DNA from: Caldatribacterium sp051549785
GTDB taxonomy: Bacteria; Atribacterota; Atribacteria; Atribacterales; Caldatribacteriaceae
DNA: 64,000 nucleotides
Assembly (NCBI RefSeq): GCF_051549785.1
Contig: NZ_CP189974.1
Coordinates: forward strand, 1-64,000
Direction of reading: 5' to 3'
Part shown: piece after piece, positions 18,008 to 26,704 of the stretch
Layout: every line of letters starts with the position of its first letter
Numbering within the stretch: the first letter of the stretch is position 1
The notes under the pieces: model-generated
The model's database searches: none
What the model was told of the DNA's origin: nothing
What the model saw: only the letters and a program-made list of their open reading frames with translations
Translations under genes and position numbers: made by a program

Positions 18008-18286
18008 TCAGTGCTCTTGAATCCACAGGGCGATATCCCGAATGAGAGTTCCATCAACGTGCCCGGGCTGTGCGTATTCCCCAGGCGTTGAAGGGCCCTC
18101 TCCGAGAACGAGGAGGTGGTTCAGAAGGGGATACCACCGGAAAGTCGCCTGAGGATGAGAGGACAGGTCCTCTTTCCAGAGGAGAAAGTCCTTTTCCCGA
18201 ACCTGGAAGTCCCGCCCACCCTGGACAACAAGAATGGGACAGGAAAGCCTCTGGACATCCTCAAGGGGCTGGAGCTCCATACTATA
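18008..18286 (-). pseudogene. Alpha/beta hydrolase, C-terminal fragment
   Basis: This is the 3' part of a hydrolase split by the tnpB element. It reads CPILVVQGGRDFQV (acid region), FRWYPLLNHLLVLGEGPS (catalytic His in LNHL) and EYAQPGHVDGTLIRDIALWI, the conserved end of a family of secreted-type alpha/beta hydrolases. Its frame continues without a stop to the element boundary, where codons TAT-AGT-ATG follow. Joining it to the fragment ending at 19708 restores one frame, which fixes the insertion point. Confidence 0.85.
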
Positions 18287-18360
18287 GTACTGACTCCCTC
18301 CCGCTCCCTTCAGGGAGCAGGATTCCTTCAGGCGGTTTTAAGCCGCCATCCGGCTACCGC
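18287..18360 (-). ncRNA. Possible omega-RNA 3' region at the tnpB right end
   Basis: Past the tnpB stop the minus strand folds into GGCGG...CCGCC and GCTCCCTGAAGGGAGC (18303-18318) hairpins, then ends GGAGGGAGTCA before the flank. In IS605-type elements the guide RNA of TnpB comes from this end with the flanking sequence as guide. The role here is inferred, and the partner protein is broken. The 5' limit of the RNA is not visible. Confidence 0.4.
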
Positions 18361-19642
18361 TTGCCGCATACAGCGTACCAGCGGCAGATTCGAAGCGGCT
18401 TACCCACCGGTGGCGGTTCCACCGGAGGGTGAGCGGCTTCAGGGGCGTGGCCTCCGCCCCGTGCTCCTTCGAGGAGCCCAAAAACAGTATGTTGATCGTC
18501 GCGTTGGCGTCGGCGTACCAAACACAGCCGCGCTCGCTGCAGGCCACCTTGTGCCGGACGAAACGCTCGACCGGGGATCTGCAGACGGCACACCGGGAAG
18601 AGGTTCCGTGCGGTTCGACGGGAACGACTTCTATCCCGGCCCGGGCGCAGGCAGCCTCTATAAGGTTCCTGAGCATTCTGAAAGCCCAGAAGTTGTGGAC
18701 GAGGAGGTTCCCCGGCCCGAAGTCCATGTCCTCGCGGATGCCCGTTAGGTCTTCGAGGAACAGCGTGGTCACACGGTGTCGCTTGAGGATACGTGTGGTC
18801 TCTGCGGCCAAGGCAACAAAGGCATGTTTGCGCCTTCGGGTACGGACCTGGTAGAGCCTCCTCAGTTGCCGGGAAGTTCTCCGTCCGGCCCTGGAGAGCC
18901 TTGCCTGCTCTTCTGCAATTCGCTTCGTCCAGTACAGGAAGTCTTTCCAGACTCCACGACCAGAAAAGAGGATTTGGCGGTGTCATCCTTCGATGGCCAG
19001 TGCAGCAAGCGTTCTGGCACCTAAATCCAGGGCGGCGTGCTTCTCAGGTCGGGTTCTTCTCACCGGCTCCGGCACTTCCACCACCTGGTGGGCGTACCAG
19101 CGCCGCTTCACCCAGTCGTACTTGAGTTCCAGGGTTTTTGGGGTACCGTGGAAGCGCAGGACACCCTTCGTTTTTAGGACCAGGCGGCCTCCGTGCTTTT
19201 CCCGGAGGTCCCTCGACAGGGTGAGGGAGAGGGTGCGGGAGTCCAGCGCGTAGGACGTGGGCGCCTTGACGGGGATGATGCGAAACGTGCGCCTTCTCGT
19301 GCGGCGGTCCTTCAAGTAGCGGGGTATGCGCGGCGGCCTCTCCATCTCGCCCTTGCGGTACAGCCGCAAGAGCGCGAAGAACGAATCCCACGCCTTCCTT
19401 GCTTTTCTTTATGACCTCCTGCCCTATGTGGGCGGGCAGGGTTTTATACGCCGGGTGCTCCTTGAACTCGGAGCACAGGGTTTCGTAGGAAGGCACGGGT
19501 TCACCCTTGAAGAAAGCTTGTCTACACCTGTACTGGACGGTGTTCCAGAGGGCAGCACAGCGGTCCCCGATAATTTCAAGCGTTTGCCTTTGTTGCTTGT
19601 CGGGCAGAACCCGGACAACATTTGTTCGCCTCGTGCTTCCAT
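18338..19642 (-). pseudogene. tnpB: TnpB RNA-guided nuclease, frameshifted and interrupted
   Basis: Three pieces assemble into one TnpB of about 430 residues. ATG at 19642 starts MEAR; a frameshift is then needed to enter the frame with RVLPDKQQRQTLEIIGDRC; a second shift near 19395 enters AWDSFFALLRLYRKGEMERP; an in-frame TGA at 18983-18985 follows AALAIEG. Catalytic residues survive: Asp in AALDLGARTL, Glu in TLFLEDLTGI, zinc-ribbon cysteines CAVC and CSERGC, and Asp in YADANATINIL. The enzyme cannot be made as one chain without recoding, so I call it a pseudogene. Confidence 0.88.
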
Positions 19643-19655
19643 TTTAGCCCCCTGG

Positions 19656-19703
19656 CCGCTGCTCTCATCCCTACCCTTTTAAGGGTAGGGATGAGAGCAG
19701 CGG
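19656..19703. repeat. 23-bp perfect inverted repeat at the left end of the element
   Basis: Arms 19656-19678 and 19681-19703 are exact complements (CCGCTGCTCTCATCCCTACC plus CTT) separated by only two T. It begins 4 bases inside the inferred left boundary. IS200/IS605 left ends normally carry shorter imperfect hairpins recognised by TnpA, so this is unusually long and perfect. On the plus strand it is followed by TTTT and could also stop transcription entering from the hydrolase side. Confidence 0.8.
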
Positions 19704-19707
19704 TTTT

Positions 19708-20105
19708 GTAGCGGGCATACCCTCCAAGATACGACACGGCCTCATCGTCCCGAAGAGAACGTTCTTGAAGGGCAACGACGGTTCTCCTCACCGCCTCAAT
19801 CTGCCTGGCTTCGTTCTCGTCCACGGTACCATCGAGACTGAAAAGGTGCTCCATCTGCTCAGGAACAAGCTCGGGGAGGGATCTCGCCGGAGCGGCGTGA
19901 AGGAAGGCAGCATCTGGGCAATCTTCGCTCCATGGACATAGGTCCTCTCATCGTACCGGAATGTGGCAATGCCTTCCCACGCTAAACCCAGCGCCAGGTC
20001 CCTGAAGGGCTTGCAGACCAGGACGGTTTCGTCCCGGTCGTTTGCCCCAGAGCCGTGGACGAGAAGAACACAGGGAAAGGGCCCTTTGCCCTCTGAATAC
20101 CCCAC
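19708..20105 (-). pseudogene. Alpha/beta hydrolase, N-terminal fragment with internal deletion
   Basis: The fragment starts GKGPFPCVLLVHGSGANDRDE (here cut after 20 residues: the HGSG oxyanion segment is clear) and reaches FRYDERTYVHGAKIA. It then jumps frame near 19915 to a later part of the family, LPELVPEQMEHLFSLDGTVD, so the middle with the nucleophile elbow (GHSLGG in relatives) is gone. The 5' end is missing too: a TAG lies two codons before the first GTG and the hemerythrin gene ends 17 bases away. The frame then runs to the tnpB element at ...GYARY. Confidence 0.85.
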
Positions 20106-20122
20106 ACTCTAAGCATTCCCCT

Positions 20123-20530
20123 TCACCTTTTCAGGGCTTGTTGGAGAAACTTCCCCATTTCCTGGTCCATCCCGAGAATGTGGTTTTTGAGCCAGTCCAC
20201 AAGCACCCTGTTCACCTGCACCACGAGGTGAACTCCCGGGCCCTGGGCCTCGGCTTGCTGGCGGAACTGCAGGAAGGTCTGCACGAAATCCTGATGCACT
20301 TTCCGGTGCTCCGCAAACCCCGGATACCCGTACCGTTCCATGTACCGTTCTTCGGTGGCAAAGTGCTCCACAGCGTACTTCCCGAGGAAATCAAAGATTT
20401 CCGGGAGAAGCGCCTTCCCCGTCCCTTGAGAACAGGCCTCAAGGAGACGGTTGACCTGACGGAAGAGCTCCTGATGCTGGTCGTCAATCTCGGGAACACC
20501 AATGGAAAAACGGTCAGACCACTCAAGCAC
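20123..20530 (-). CDS. Bacteriohemerythrin
   Basis: A 135-residue single-domain hemerythrin. Iron ligands are visible in order: His in DDQHQELF, HFATEERYM (His and Glu), EHRKVHQDF (two His) and the C-terminal LKNHILGMD (His and Asp). Such proteins bind O2 with a di-iron centre and serve as oxygen sensors or scavengers, a sensible need for an anaerobe. The GTG at 20530 follows AAGGAGGGAAAAGAGG and overlaps the upstream metH-like stop by 8 bases, so the two are probably co-transcribed. Confidence 0.93.
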   Translation of the reverse strand: MLEWSDRFSIGVPEIDDQHQELFRQVNRLLEACSQGTGKALLPEIFDFLGKYAVEHFATEERYMERYGYPGFAEHRKVHQDFVQTFLQFRQQAEAQGPGVHLVVQVNRVLVDWLKNHILGMDQEMGKFLQQALKR

Positions 20531-22355
20531 CCTCTTTTCCCTCCTTCCGAAAGGCCTCGATGATGGCCACGGCCATTTCGTACCGTTCAAAAGGCGGCAT
20601 GAGGTAAATTCCTGCCACCATGTCCCTGATGCCCCGGATCACTTCAAGGGCAATGGCAACTCCCTCGCGCTTTGGGTCTTCGGCCTGCGCCATGCGGGCT
20701 CGCAAGCGCTCAGGAATGACGATACCTGGAACCTCGTGGTGCAGGAACTCCGCGTGGCGGAAAGACCTGAGCGGCAGAATGCCCCCAAGAAGAGGCGGCA
20801 AAGAACCACGGAAAAGGTCGAAAAACCTCTCTAAATCCCTGGGGTCGTAAATGGGCTGGGTGAGGATGAAGTGCGCCCCGTTATCGATTTTCCTCTTCAG
20901 GCGCTCAATCTCCTGAGAAAGGTCTTGGGCGTTGAGGTTTAGGGCAACCCCAATGGTGAAGTTCGTAGCCTTCCCGAGGGGGTTCCCAGCAAAATCCACG
21001 CCGCTATTCAACCGGCTCAGGATGAGCACCAGTCCCTCCGAGGTCACCTCAAAAACCGGCCGAGCAAAGGGATGGTCCCCCACAGAAGGCGGGTCTCCGG
21101 TGAGGGCAAGGATATTCTGCACTCCTAAGGCTGCGGCTCCAAGGAGCTCCGACTGGAGAGAGATGAGGTTTCGGTCCCGACAGGTGAAGTGGACGATGGA
21201 TTCCACTCCGAGTTCCTCCTTGAGGATATGCGCCAGGGCAATGGGGGAGATGCGAACCCGGGCCATAGGGGAATCGGAAATATTCACGGCATCGACCCCT
21301 GCCCTTTTGAGGAGACGCACACCCTCCTTAACCCCTTCCAGGTTAGTCCCTTTAGGGGGGGTAATTTCCACGGTGAAGACGAACCGCTTCCCGAGTTTCT
21401 CAGCAAAAGTCGAGGGAGGAAAGGGAGCTTCAGAAACTGCTTCCCTCTCGGGTTCGAGGACTTCGAGGGTCGTTCCTTCCCTGAGGTGCTCAATGGCTTG
21501 AGCCAGGGCCCTGATGTGCTCAGGAGTTGTGCCGCAGCACCCCCCGAGGATTTTTGCCCCCAGACGCACGAAGGTCCCAGCGAAAGAGGCGAAGTACTCC
21601 GGTGGGGCTCCATAGACCATCCGCCCCTGGATGATCTGGGGGTACCCGGCATTGGGCTGGACAGAGAAAGGACCGGGAAGGTGCCGGGAGAACTGCTCGA
21701 GGATCCATACGGCCTCGTGAGGTCCGCTACCACAGTTGATACCCACCACACAGGCGTCGAGGCTCTTCAAAAACTCAAGAACCCGAAGGAGTGAGTCCCC
21801 GGAAGGAGTGGTACCATCGGGGAAAAAGGAGAACTGCACCAGGTACGGGACATTCCGGTCAAAAGACCGCAGCACTTCCACAGCCAGAGCAACCTCGTGA
21901 GTTGAGGTCATGGTCTCAAAGAGAACGGCATCGACCTCACCCTCAAGGAGGGCTCCAATGTGCTGTCTGTAGCACTCCCTGGCCCTGTCGTCCTCAACCC
22001 CAAGGCCCTTGCCCACCGGCTTCCCCAGAGGACCAACGCTTCCCAGGACATACGCCCGACCCCGGGCCACCTCTTTTGCCAGACGCACTCCGGCAAGAAC
22101 AATCTCCTCGACCTTTTCCTCGAGGCCGAAAAGCGAGAGCTTCAGGGCGTTGGCACCAAAAGTATTGGTTTCAAGAAGCTGCGCTCCGGAGGCAAGGTAC
22201 TCCTCGTGGATTCCCCGCACGAGATCTCCATGCGTTATGCTGGCAAGCTCAAGAGGAGCATCTTTGGGGTACCCCCGCCGGAGGAGCTCCGTCCCCATGG
22301 CGCCATCGCAGAGACAGACCCTGGTACCTTTGAGGAACTCAAGGAAGGGCTCCAA
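20523..22355 (-). CDS. Bifunctional homocysteine S-methyltransferase / methylenetetrahydrofolate reductase
   Basis: A 610-residue YitJ-type fusion. The N-terminal half is a homocysteine methyltransferase (LCDGAMGTELLRRG, LLETNTFGAN) with zinc cysteines in GINCGSG and GGCCGTTPEH. From about residue 310 it is an MTHFR flavoprotein (FVFTVEITPPKG, HFTCRDRNLISLQSELLGA, ALTGDPPSVGDHPF, FILTQPIYD). Together they reduce methylene-THF and methylate homocysteine. The TTG at 22355 follows GGAGGGAGACGAC; the longer frame from 22415 lies inside the upstream aldolase gene. Confidence 0.92.
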   Translation of the reverse strand: MEPFLEFLKGTRVCLCDGAMGTELLRRGYPKDAPLELASITHGDLVRGIHEEYLASGAQLLETNTFGANALKLSLFGLEEKVEEIVLAGVRLAKEVARGRAYVLGSVGPLGKPVGKGLGVEDDRARECYRQHIGALLEGEVDAVLFETMTSTHEVALAVEVLRSFDRNVPYLVQFSFFPDGTTPSGDSLLRVLEFLKSLDACVVGINCGSGPHEAVWILEQFSRHLPGPFSVQPNAGYPQIIQGRMVYGAPPEYFASFAGTFVRLGAKILGGCCGTTPEHIRALAQAIEHLREGTTLEVLEPEREAVSEAPFPPSTFAEKLGKRFVFTVEITPPKGTNLEGVKEGVRLLKRAGVDAVNISDSPMARVRISPIALAHILKEELGVESIVHFTCRDRNLISLQSELLGAAALGVQNILALTGDPPSVGDHPFARPVFEVTSEGLVLILSRLNSGVDFAGNPLGKATNFTIGVALNLNAQDLSQEIERLKRKIDNGAHFILTQPIYDPRDLERFFDLFRGSLPPLLGGILPLRSFRHAEFLHHEVPGIVIPERLRARMAQAEDPKREGVAIALEVIRGIRDMVAGIYLMPPFERYEMAVAIIEAFRKEGKEGA

Positions 22356-22382
22356 GTCGTCTCCCTCCGCAGTTTTTGCCCC

Positions 22383-22412
22383 ATTATACCCTGCCCTGCG
22401 CCAGTGAGGCAA
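22383..22412 (-). promoter_or_regulatory. Possible promoter of the homocysteine methyltransferase gene
   Basis: Minus-strand TATAAT (22383-22388) with TTGCCT (22407-22412) at an 18-base spacing. It lies in the last codons of the aldolase gene, 28 bases before the TTG start, and would let the methionine gene be expressed apart from the sugar operon. Confidence 0.45.
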
Positions 22413-23235
22413 CAATGCATTCCCGAACCACTTCTTTCACCCGGAAAGCCAGAGAGGGGAGCATTCTGTGGACGGCCACGTCACCAGGGTGTTCTTCCAC
22501 AAAATTCCGAAAAGCCTGCAGGTACTCTGCCCGAAGTGCGGTGCTGAAATTGATTTTCCGCACGCCACGCACCACGGCTTTCTGGAGCTCTTCCTGAGGC
22601 GTTCCACTTCCCCCATGGAGGACAAGAGGAAGGCGAGTCCGGTGTCGAATTTCCTCAATAAGGTCAAGCTGAAGCTCTGGCGTTCTGTCGTAGAAACCGT
22701 GGCGGGTACCCACCGCTACCGCCAGAAGGTCAACAGACGTCCTCCGGGCGAACTCTTCCGCCCCTTCGGGGGAGGTAAAGGCGTCGCCATTGTCGTCGTC
22801 CTCGTCGCCCTCAAGCCCTCCAACTTTCCCGAGTTCCCCCTCAACGAGCACTCCCAGGGGATGCGCAAGGGCAACAACATCTCGTGTCACGGCAACATTC
22901 TCCTCGAAGGGGAGACGAGAACCGTCAATCATCACCGATGAGCACCCGTTGCGGAGGGCACAAAGAACTTCCTCCACCCTGTGGGCATGGTCAAGGTGAA
23001 AGGCAAAGGGGATGGAAAAGCGTTCGGAAAGCAACAGGAGGGCTCCGTAGAACATGCGGATATCCAGCGCCTGGTACTCCACCGGGGCAACCTGAATGAT
23101 GACGGGAGACCTCAGCCTTTCGCCTTCTTCAAGAATCCAGAGGATGAACTCAGGCACAGGAACGTTGAAGGCCGGAAGGGCAAAGTTCCCTTCTTCGGCC
23201 AGGCGAAGAAGCATACCTGATGGAACCAGGGGCAT
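22384..23235 (-). CDS. Class II ketose-bisphosphate aldolase (second copy)
   Basis: A 283-residue aldolase of the FbaA/GatY/KbaY superfamily. Metal-binding and active segments are FHLDHAHRVEE, VMIDGSRLPFEENV, EGELGKVGG and LVLHGGSGTP, with RKINFSTALR. It is shorter and more divergent than the fba at 10146, and closes a SorC-controlled sugar transport operon, so it probably splits a different ketose bisphosphate (tagatose- or related). The substrate is inferred only from context. Confidence 0.85.
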   Translation of the reverse strand: MPLVPSGMLLRLAEEGNFALPAFNVPVPEFILWILEEGERLRSPVIIQVAPVEYQALDIRMFYGALLLLSERFSIPFAFHLDHAHRVEEVLCALRNGCSSVMIDGSRLPFEENVAVTRDVVALAHPLGVLVEGELGKVGGLEGDEDDDNGDAFTSPEGAEEFARRTSVDLLAVAVGTRHGFYDRTPELQLDLIEEIRHRTRLPLVLHGGSGTPQEELQKAVVRGVRKINFSTALRAEYLQAFRNFVEEHPGDVAVHRMLPSLAFRVKEVVRECIVASLAQGRV

Positions 23236-23247
23236 GGTGGGTTCTCC

Positions 23248-24102
23248 TCATCCTTTGACGGCACCAAAGGTCAATCCCCGGACGATGTACTTTTGAATCG
23301 CTACGGCAAGAACAACAGGAAGCCCCAGGGCGAGAATAGACCGTGTGGCCATGAACCAGAACTGTACCCCTCGGGTGTCCTCAGCACCTGCAAGGTACAC
23401 GGGGAACGTTTTGGCTCGAAGCGAAGTCAGAGAAAGGGCGAAAAGGAACTCGTTCCAGGTAAAGGCCACGCATATCGCCACCACGGCAACAATCGTGGGA
23501 GCTGCAAGAGGCAGGGCGATTTTCCAGAAAGCGGTGAACTCGGAACACCCATCAACAGCTGCTGCTTCCTCAAGTTCCACCGGGAGTTCCTGAAAGGCCT
23601 GTCGGGTGATCACCACCGCAAAGGGCAGGGTAAACGTGGCGTTCACAAGGATGAGGGCTAAACGAGTATCGAGAAGACGCAGGGTTCGCATGATGAGGAA
23701 AAAGGGGATGACCACGACCACAGGAGGGAGAACCCGCTGCGAGAGGTACCATATGGTGAGGTCGCGATTGCGAATTCGTCGGAACTTAAACCGGGCCAGA
23801 GCATACCCCGCAGGAACCCCCAAAGCCATAGCAATAAGGGTAGCGAAAATCGCCACAACGATGCTATTGAGAAGAGCCATACGACTCTCCCGCACCGAGA
23901 GTTCTGTCCGCCAGTTCTCAAGGGTCGGCCGAAACTGGATGAAGGGCACCGAGAGCCCGGTCACCGTAAAGGTCTCTGCAGGAGGCTTGAGTGAGGTCAC
24001 CACGCCCCAGTAAATCATAAAGAGCGCCCAGAAGAGGATAATGCCAACGAGAACGTATCGGAAAACCAGGGCAACTTTTGAGCGTTTCCTGACAACTCCC
24101 AT
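23248..24102 (-). CDS. Sugar ABC transporter permease (MalG type)
   Basis: A 284-residue inner membrane permease with six predicted helices, starting with a helix at about 14-36. The EAA loop that contacts the ATPase reads ELEEAAAVDGCSEFTAFWKI. It belongs to the CUT1 carbohydrate uptake family. It follows the partner permease by 9 bases and is followed by the aldolase 12 bases on. No ATPase gene is present in the operon. Confidence 0.92.
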   Translation of the reverse strand: MGVVRKRSKVALVFRYVLVGIILFWALFMIYWGVVTSLKPPAETFTVTGLSVPFIQFRPTLENWRTELSVRESRMALLNSIVVAIFATLIAMALGVPAGYALARFKFRRIRNRDLTIWYLSQRVLPPVVVVIPFFLIMRTLRLLDTRLALILVNATFTLPFAVVITRQAFQELPVELEEAAAVDGCSEFTAFWKIALPLAAPTIVAVVAICVAFTWNEFLFALSLTSLRAKTFPVYLAGAEDTRGVQFWFMATRSILALGLPVVLAVAIQKYIVRGLTFGAVKG

Positions 24103-24111
24103 AATTTCCTC

Positions 24112-24969
24112 CTACCCGTAAACTTCCCGAATCCGGCGGAAGAAAATGTTCACGACCACCGACACCATGGCAAGCAAAAGATACCCCAGAACTGAGGCAT
24201 ATCCGAAGTCGAAGAACTTGAGACCGGTCCGGTAGGTGAAAAGAGAGTAAACCTCTGTTGAAGTTCCCGGACCTCCACCGGTGAGGCTGTACACCACATC
24301 GAAGATTTTGAAGGATTCAATGAGACGCAGGAGCAAAACAATAACAATGACCGGCTGAACCATGGGAAAAGTAATTTTCCGGAAAATTTCCCATTCCGAA
24401 GAGGAATCAAGGTACGCTGCGTCGTAGATTTCTTCAGGAAGTGACTGGAGTCCCGCGAGGATAACCAGGAAACAGAAAGGCGTCCACTGCCAGATATCAA
24501 GAAGCAGAATCGCCACCCAGGCCCAAAAGGGATTCGAAAGCCAGGGAATTTTGGTGCCAAAAAAACTCATGAGGATGCTATTAATGGGTCCACCCTCTTC
24601 GTAAAAAACCGTCAAGCCAAGGTATCCCACCGCCACCGGGGTACAGAAAATGGGAAGAATGAGTAGAGCCCGGAACAGGGATTTCCCCTTGATCTCCTGG
24701 TGGAAGAGGAGGGCGATCAAAAGCCCCAGGATAACCTGGAGCGCCACCGTCACAGCAACGTAGACAAGGGTTATGCGCAGCGAATGCCACATCTTGTAAT
24801 CGCTCAGAATCCGGGCAAAGTTCGCCAGGCCTACAAAACGGGCAGGTTTCCCCAGACGTACCCGAAAGAGCGTAAGGCTCAGAGAGTACACTAGGGGGAA
24901 AATGGTAAAAGCCAAAACCCAGAAAATTGAGGGGAATAGAAAGAAGTACTTGATGCGTTTCCTTTTCAC
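24112..24969 (-). CDS. Sugar ABC transporter permease (MalF/UgpA type)
   Basis: A 285-residue permease with about six membrane helices; the first is FFLFPSIFWVLAFTIFPLVY. The EAA loop reads SLPEEIYDAAYLDSSSEWEI. It pairs with the MalG-type permease just downstream and with the binding protein upstream, from which it is separated by a stable hairpin. Confidence 0.92.
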   Translation of the reverse strand: MKRKRIKYFFLFPSIFWVLAFTIFPLVYSLSLTLFRVRLGKPARFVGLANFARILSDYKMWHSLRITLVYVAVTVALQVILGLLIALLFHQEIKGKSLFRALLILPIFCTPVAVGYLGLTVFYEEGGPINSILMSFFGTKIPWLSNPFWAWVAILLLDIWQWTPFCFLVILAGLQSLPEEIYDAAYLDSSSEWEIFRKITFPMVQPVIVIVLLLRLIESFKIFDVVYSLTGGGPGTSTEVYSLFTYRTGLKFFDFGYASVLGYLLLAMVSVVVNIFFRRIREVYG

Positions 24970-24985
24970 GTTTATCCCCCCTCAC

Positions 24986-25011
24986 GGGGAGGGAGGTTTT
25001 CCTCCCTCCCC
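24986..25011 (-). terminator. Intercistronic hairpin after the binding-protein gene
   Basis: Perfect arms GGGGAGGGAGG/CCTCCCTCCCC with a four-base loop lie 10 bases past the binding-protein stop and 17 bases before the permease start. There is no U-tract, so it is more likely to protect mRNA or attenuate, giving more binding protein than permease, as in other sugar ABC operons. Confidence 0.65.
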
Positions 25012-25021
25012 AACCGTTCCC

Positions 25022-26620
25022 TCACTTTCCGTACCCAATGGACTCTTGGTACACCTTAAGCTGCTCCTCACGTCCATAACGGTTGGTAATATCTTCCCAG
25101 TCCTTTGCCACCCGGTCAAGAGCCTCTTTTGCCGAGACCTGGCCTGTGTAAGCCTCAGAGAGGTGACGGTCCAGCGCCACCCAGTATTCGTTCCCACCAG
25201 GAATCCGCAGGTACGGTGCGATGTTGGGGGCAAAGAAGTTATCGTAGTAGGCCTTGAGGTATTCCTTGGCGTCCTCAGGGTTGAACCCGTTCGCTACATA
25301 GTCGTCAAGGCTTGCCGTACCGTAAGGCGGCAGGAAATGGAAGCGGGCCCCAGGGTCAACACCGGTCCAACCCCTCTGGACGTTCCAGAGGCTAATTTTG
25401 TTCGTGGCGTGGAACGCCAGGAGGTGGTACACAACCTCAGGGTGCTTTGAAAGGGCCGAAATCACCCCGTGCCAGGAACCGCCGGTGGTGTTCCCCCAAA
25501 CGTTTGGGGTGTCGAACCTGACGAATTTCCCCTGGGAACGGTCGTACACTTCGTAGCTTCCGGGGAGAATGGAGCACCCGAGTTTTCCTTTGATCTTCGA
25601 GCGAGTCTCATCCTGGACCAGAGAACCCACGTCACCCCAAGAGAAAGTGAACACCGCTTTCCCCCGGAGGAAGTAGTCCCAGGCTTCACCCAGACTCCAG
25701 GCCACCTGGGCATCGGGACCGGTCTTCTGGAGCTTGAGCTGGAACTCCAAAGCCTTGACGTGGCCCTCGCTGTTGATGAGGGGCGTCATGTCCTCGGGGT
25801 CAAACCAGTAGACATTGTGGTACTTGTCGACCTTTTCCCCAGGAAGGATGCAGAAGGGAGCAGAAAGTGAGGCGTAGTGGTACATCCCCTGGGCACCGAC
25901 TTTGAGGTGCATGACGATACCTGAATCCGGTTCCCCATCGTTGTTCCAGTCCCATCCGTTGAAGAACTCCGAGATATCGTAGAGCTCGTCCCAGGTCTTC
26001 GGCGGGATGTTGTACTCATAGCCGTACTTCTCCTTGAACTTCGCCCGGTAGTCAGGGTTTGTCAGGATGTCCTTACGGTAGTAGAGAATCTGCCCGTCGC
26101 AGTCGTTGAGCGGCCCATACCATTTGTCGCCCCAGGTGTAGAGCGTGCGGATAGAGGGCGGGAGTGAATCGGGATCCCACTTGGGGAAACGAGGATCTTT
26201 CATATAGTCGTCGATGGGAATAATGTACTCACCGGCCACGAGCTCGCCCATCCAGTCAGATCCGATGAAGAATCCGTCGTACTGGCCAGTACCGGTCATG
26301 AGATCCGTCATGACCTTGGGATAGTGCTCCGCATAGGGAATTTCAACGATGTTGAGCTTTGCCCCGGTAATCTGTTCCCAGGCATCCCGCCACTCATAGA
26401 GTGGCCCGGAAATACCGCCCTTTGGCCCACCCTGATTCACAGTCACCGTAATGGTGATACCCTCAAAAGGCTTTTCCCCAGAGGCTGCAATGGTCCCAAG
26501 CTCTTCTTCGGTGAAGGTAATGGATTCCCCGGAAGCATTGGTCAGGGTGATATCCGCATGAGCCACTGCCACAGCGAAGAGGCACACCACTACAACTCCC
26601 CAGACAACCGCTCGCCTCAT
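25022..26620 (-). CDS. Sugar ABC transporter substrate-binding protein
   Basis: A 532-residue family 1 extracellular binding protein. The signal peptide RRAVVWGVVVVCLFAVAVAH is followed by an unusual short lead, DITLTNASGESITFTEEELG, before the usual strand ITITVTVNQGG. Other core segments are GQYDGFFIGSDWMGELV and RGKAVFTFSWGDVGSL. It is longer than the usual 400-450 residues. The ATG at 26620 follows AAAGGAGGGAATTCC. It is the first gene of the transport operon after the SorC regulator; the ligand is unknown. Confidence 0.9.
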   Translation of the reverse strand: MRRAVVWGVVVVCLFAVAVAHADITLTNASGESITFTEEELGTIAASGEKPFEGITITVTVNQGGPKGGISGPLYEWRDAWEQITGAKLNIVEIPYAEHYPKVMTDLMTGTGQYDGFFIGSDWMGELVAGEYIIPIDDYMKDPRFPKWDPDSLPPSIRTLYTWGDKWYGPLNDCDGQILYYRKDILTNPDYRAKFKEKYGYEYNIPPKTWDELYDISEFFNGWDWNNDGEPDSGIVMHLKVGAQGMYHYASLSAPFCILPGEKVDKYHNVYWFDPEDMTPLINSEGHVKALEFQLKLQKTGPDAQVAWSLGEAWDYFLRGKAVFTFSWGDVGSLVQDETRSKIKGKLGCSILPGSYEVYDRSQGKFVRFDTPNVWGNTTGGSWHGVISALSKHPEVVYHLLAFHATNKISLWNVQRGWTGVDPGARFHFLPPYGTASLDDYVANGFNPEDAKEYLKAYYDNFFAPNIAPYLRIPGGNEYWVALDRHLSEAYTGQVSAKEALDRVAKDWEDITNRYGREEQLKVYQESIGYGK

Positions 26621-26704
26621 GGAATTCCCTCCTTTCCGCAAGAGTCTACGAGAAAAAATCGCAAAAGCTCAAAAGGTCTCTTCTACCCGGCTTCTCACCC
26701 CCCT

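Larger units (their letters stand above)
18287..19707 (-). mobile_element. IS200/IS605-type element carrying only a broken tnpB
   Basis: About 1.42 kb inserted in an alpha/beta hydrolase gene with no target duplication. Left flank (minus strand) ends CGCTAC and the right end reads GAGTCAGTAC before TATAGTATGG; removing the element restores the hydrolase frame. There is no tnpA (Y1 transposase), so it would need help in trans. The left end holds a 23-bp perfect hairpin and the right end holds small hairpins typical of such ends. The element runs on the minus strand with tnpB 3' end near the right end. Confidence 0.85.
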
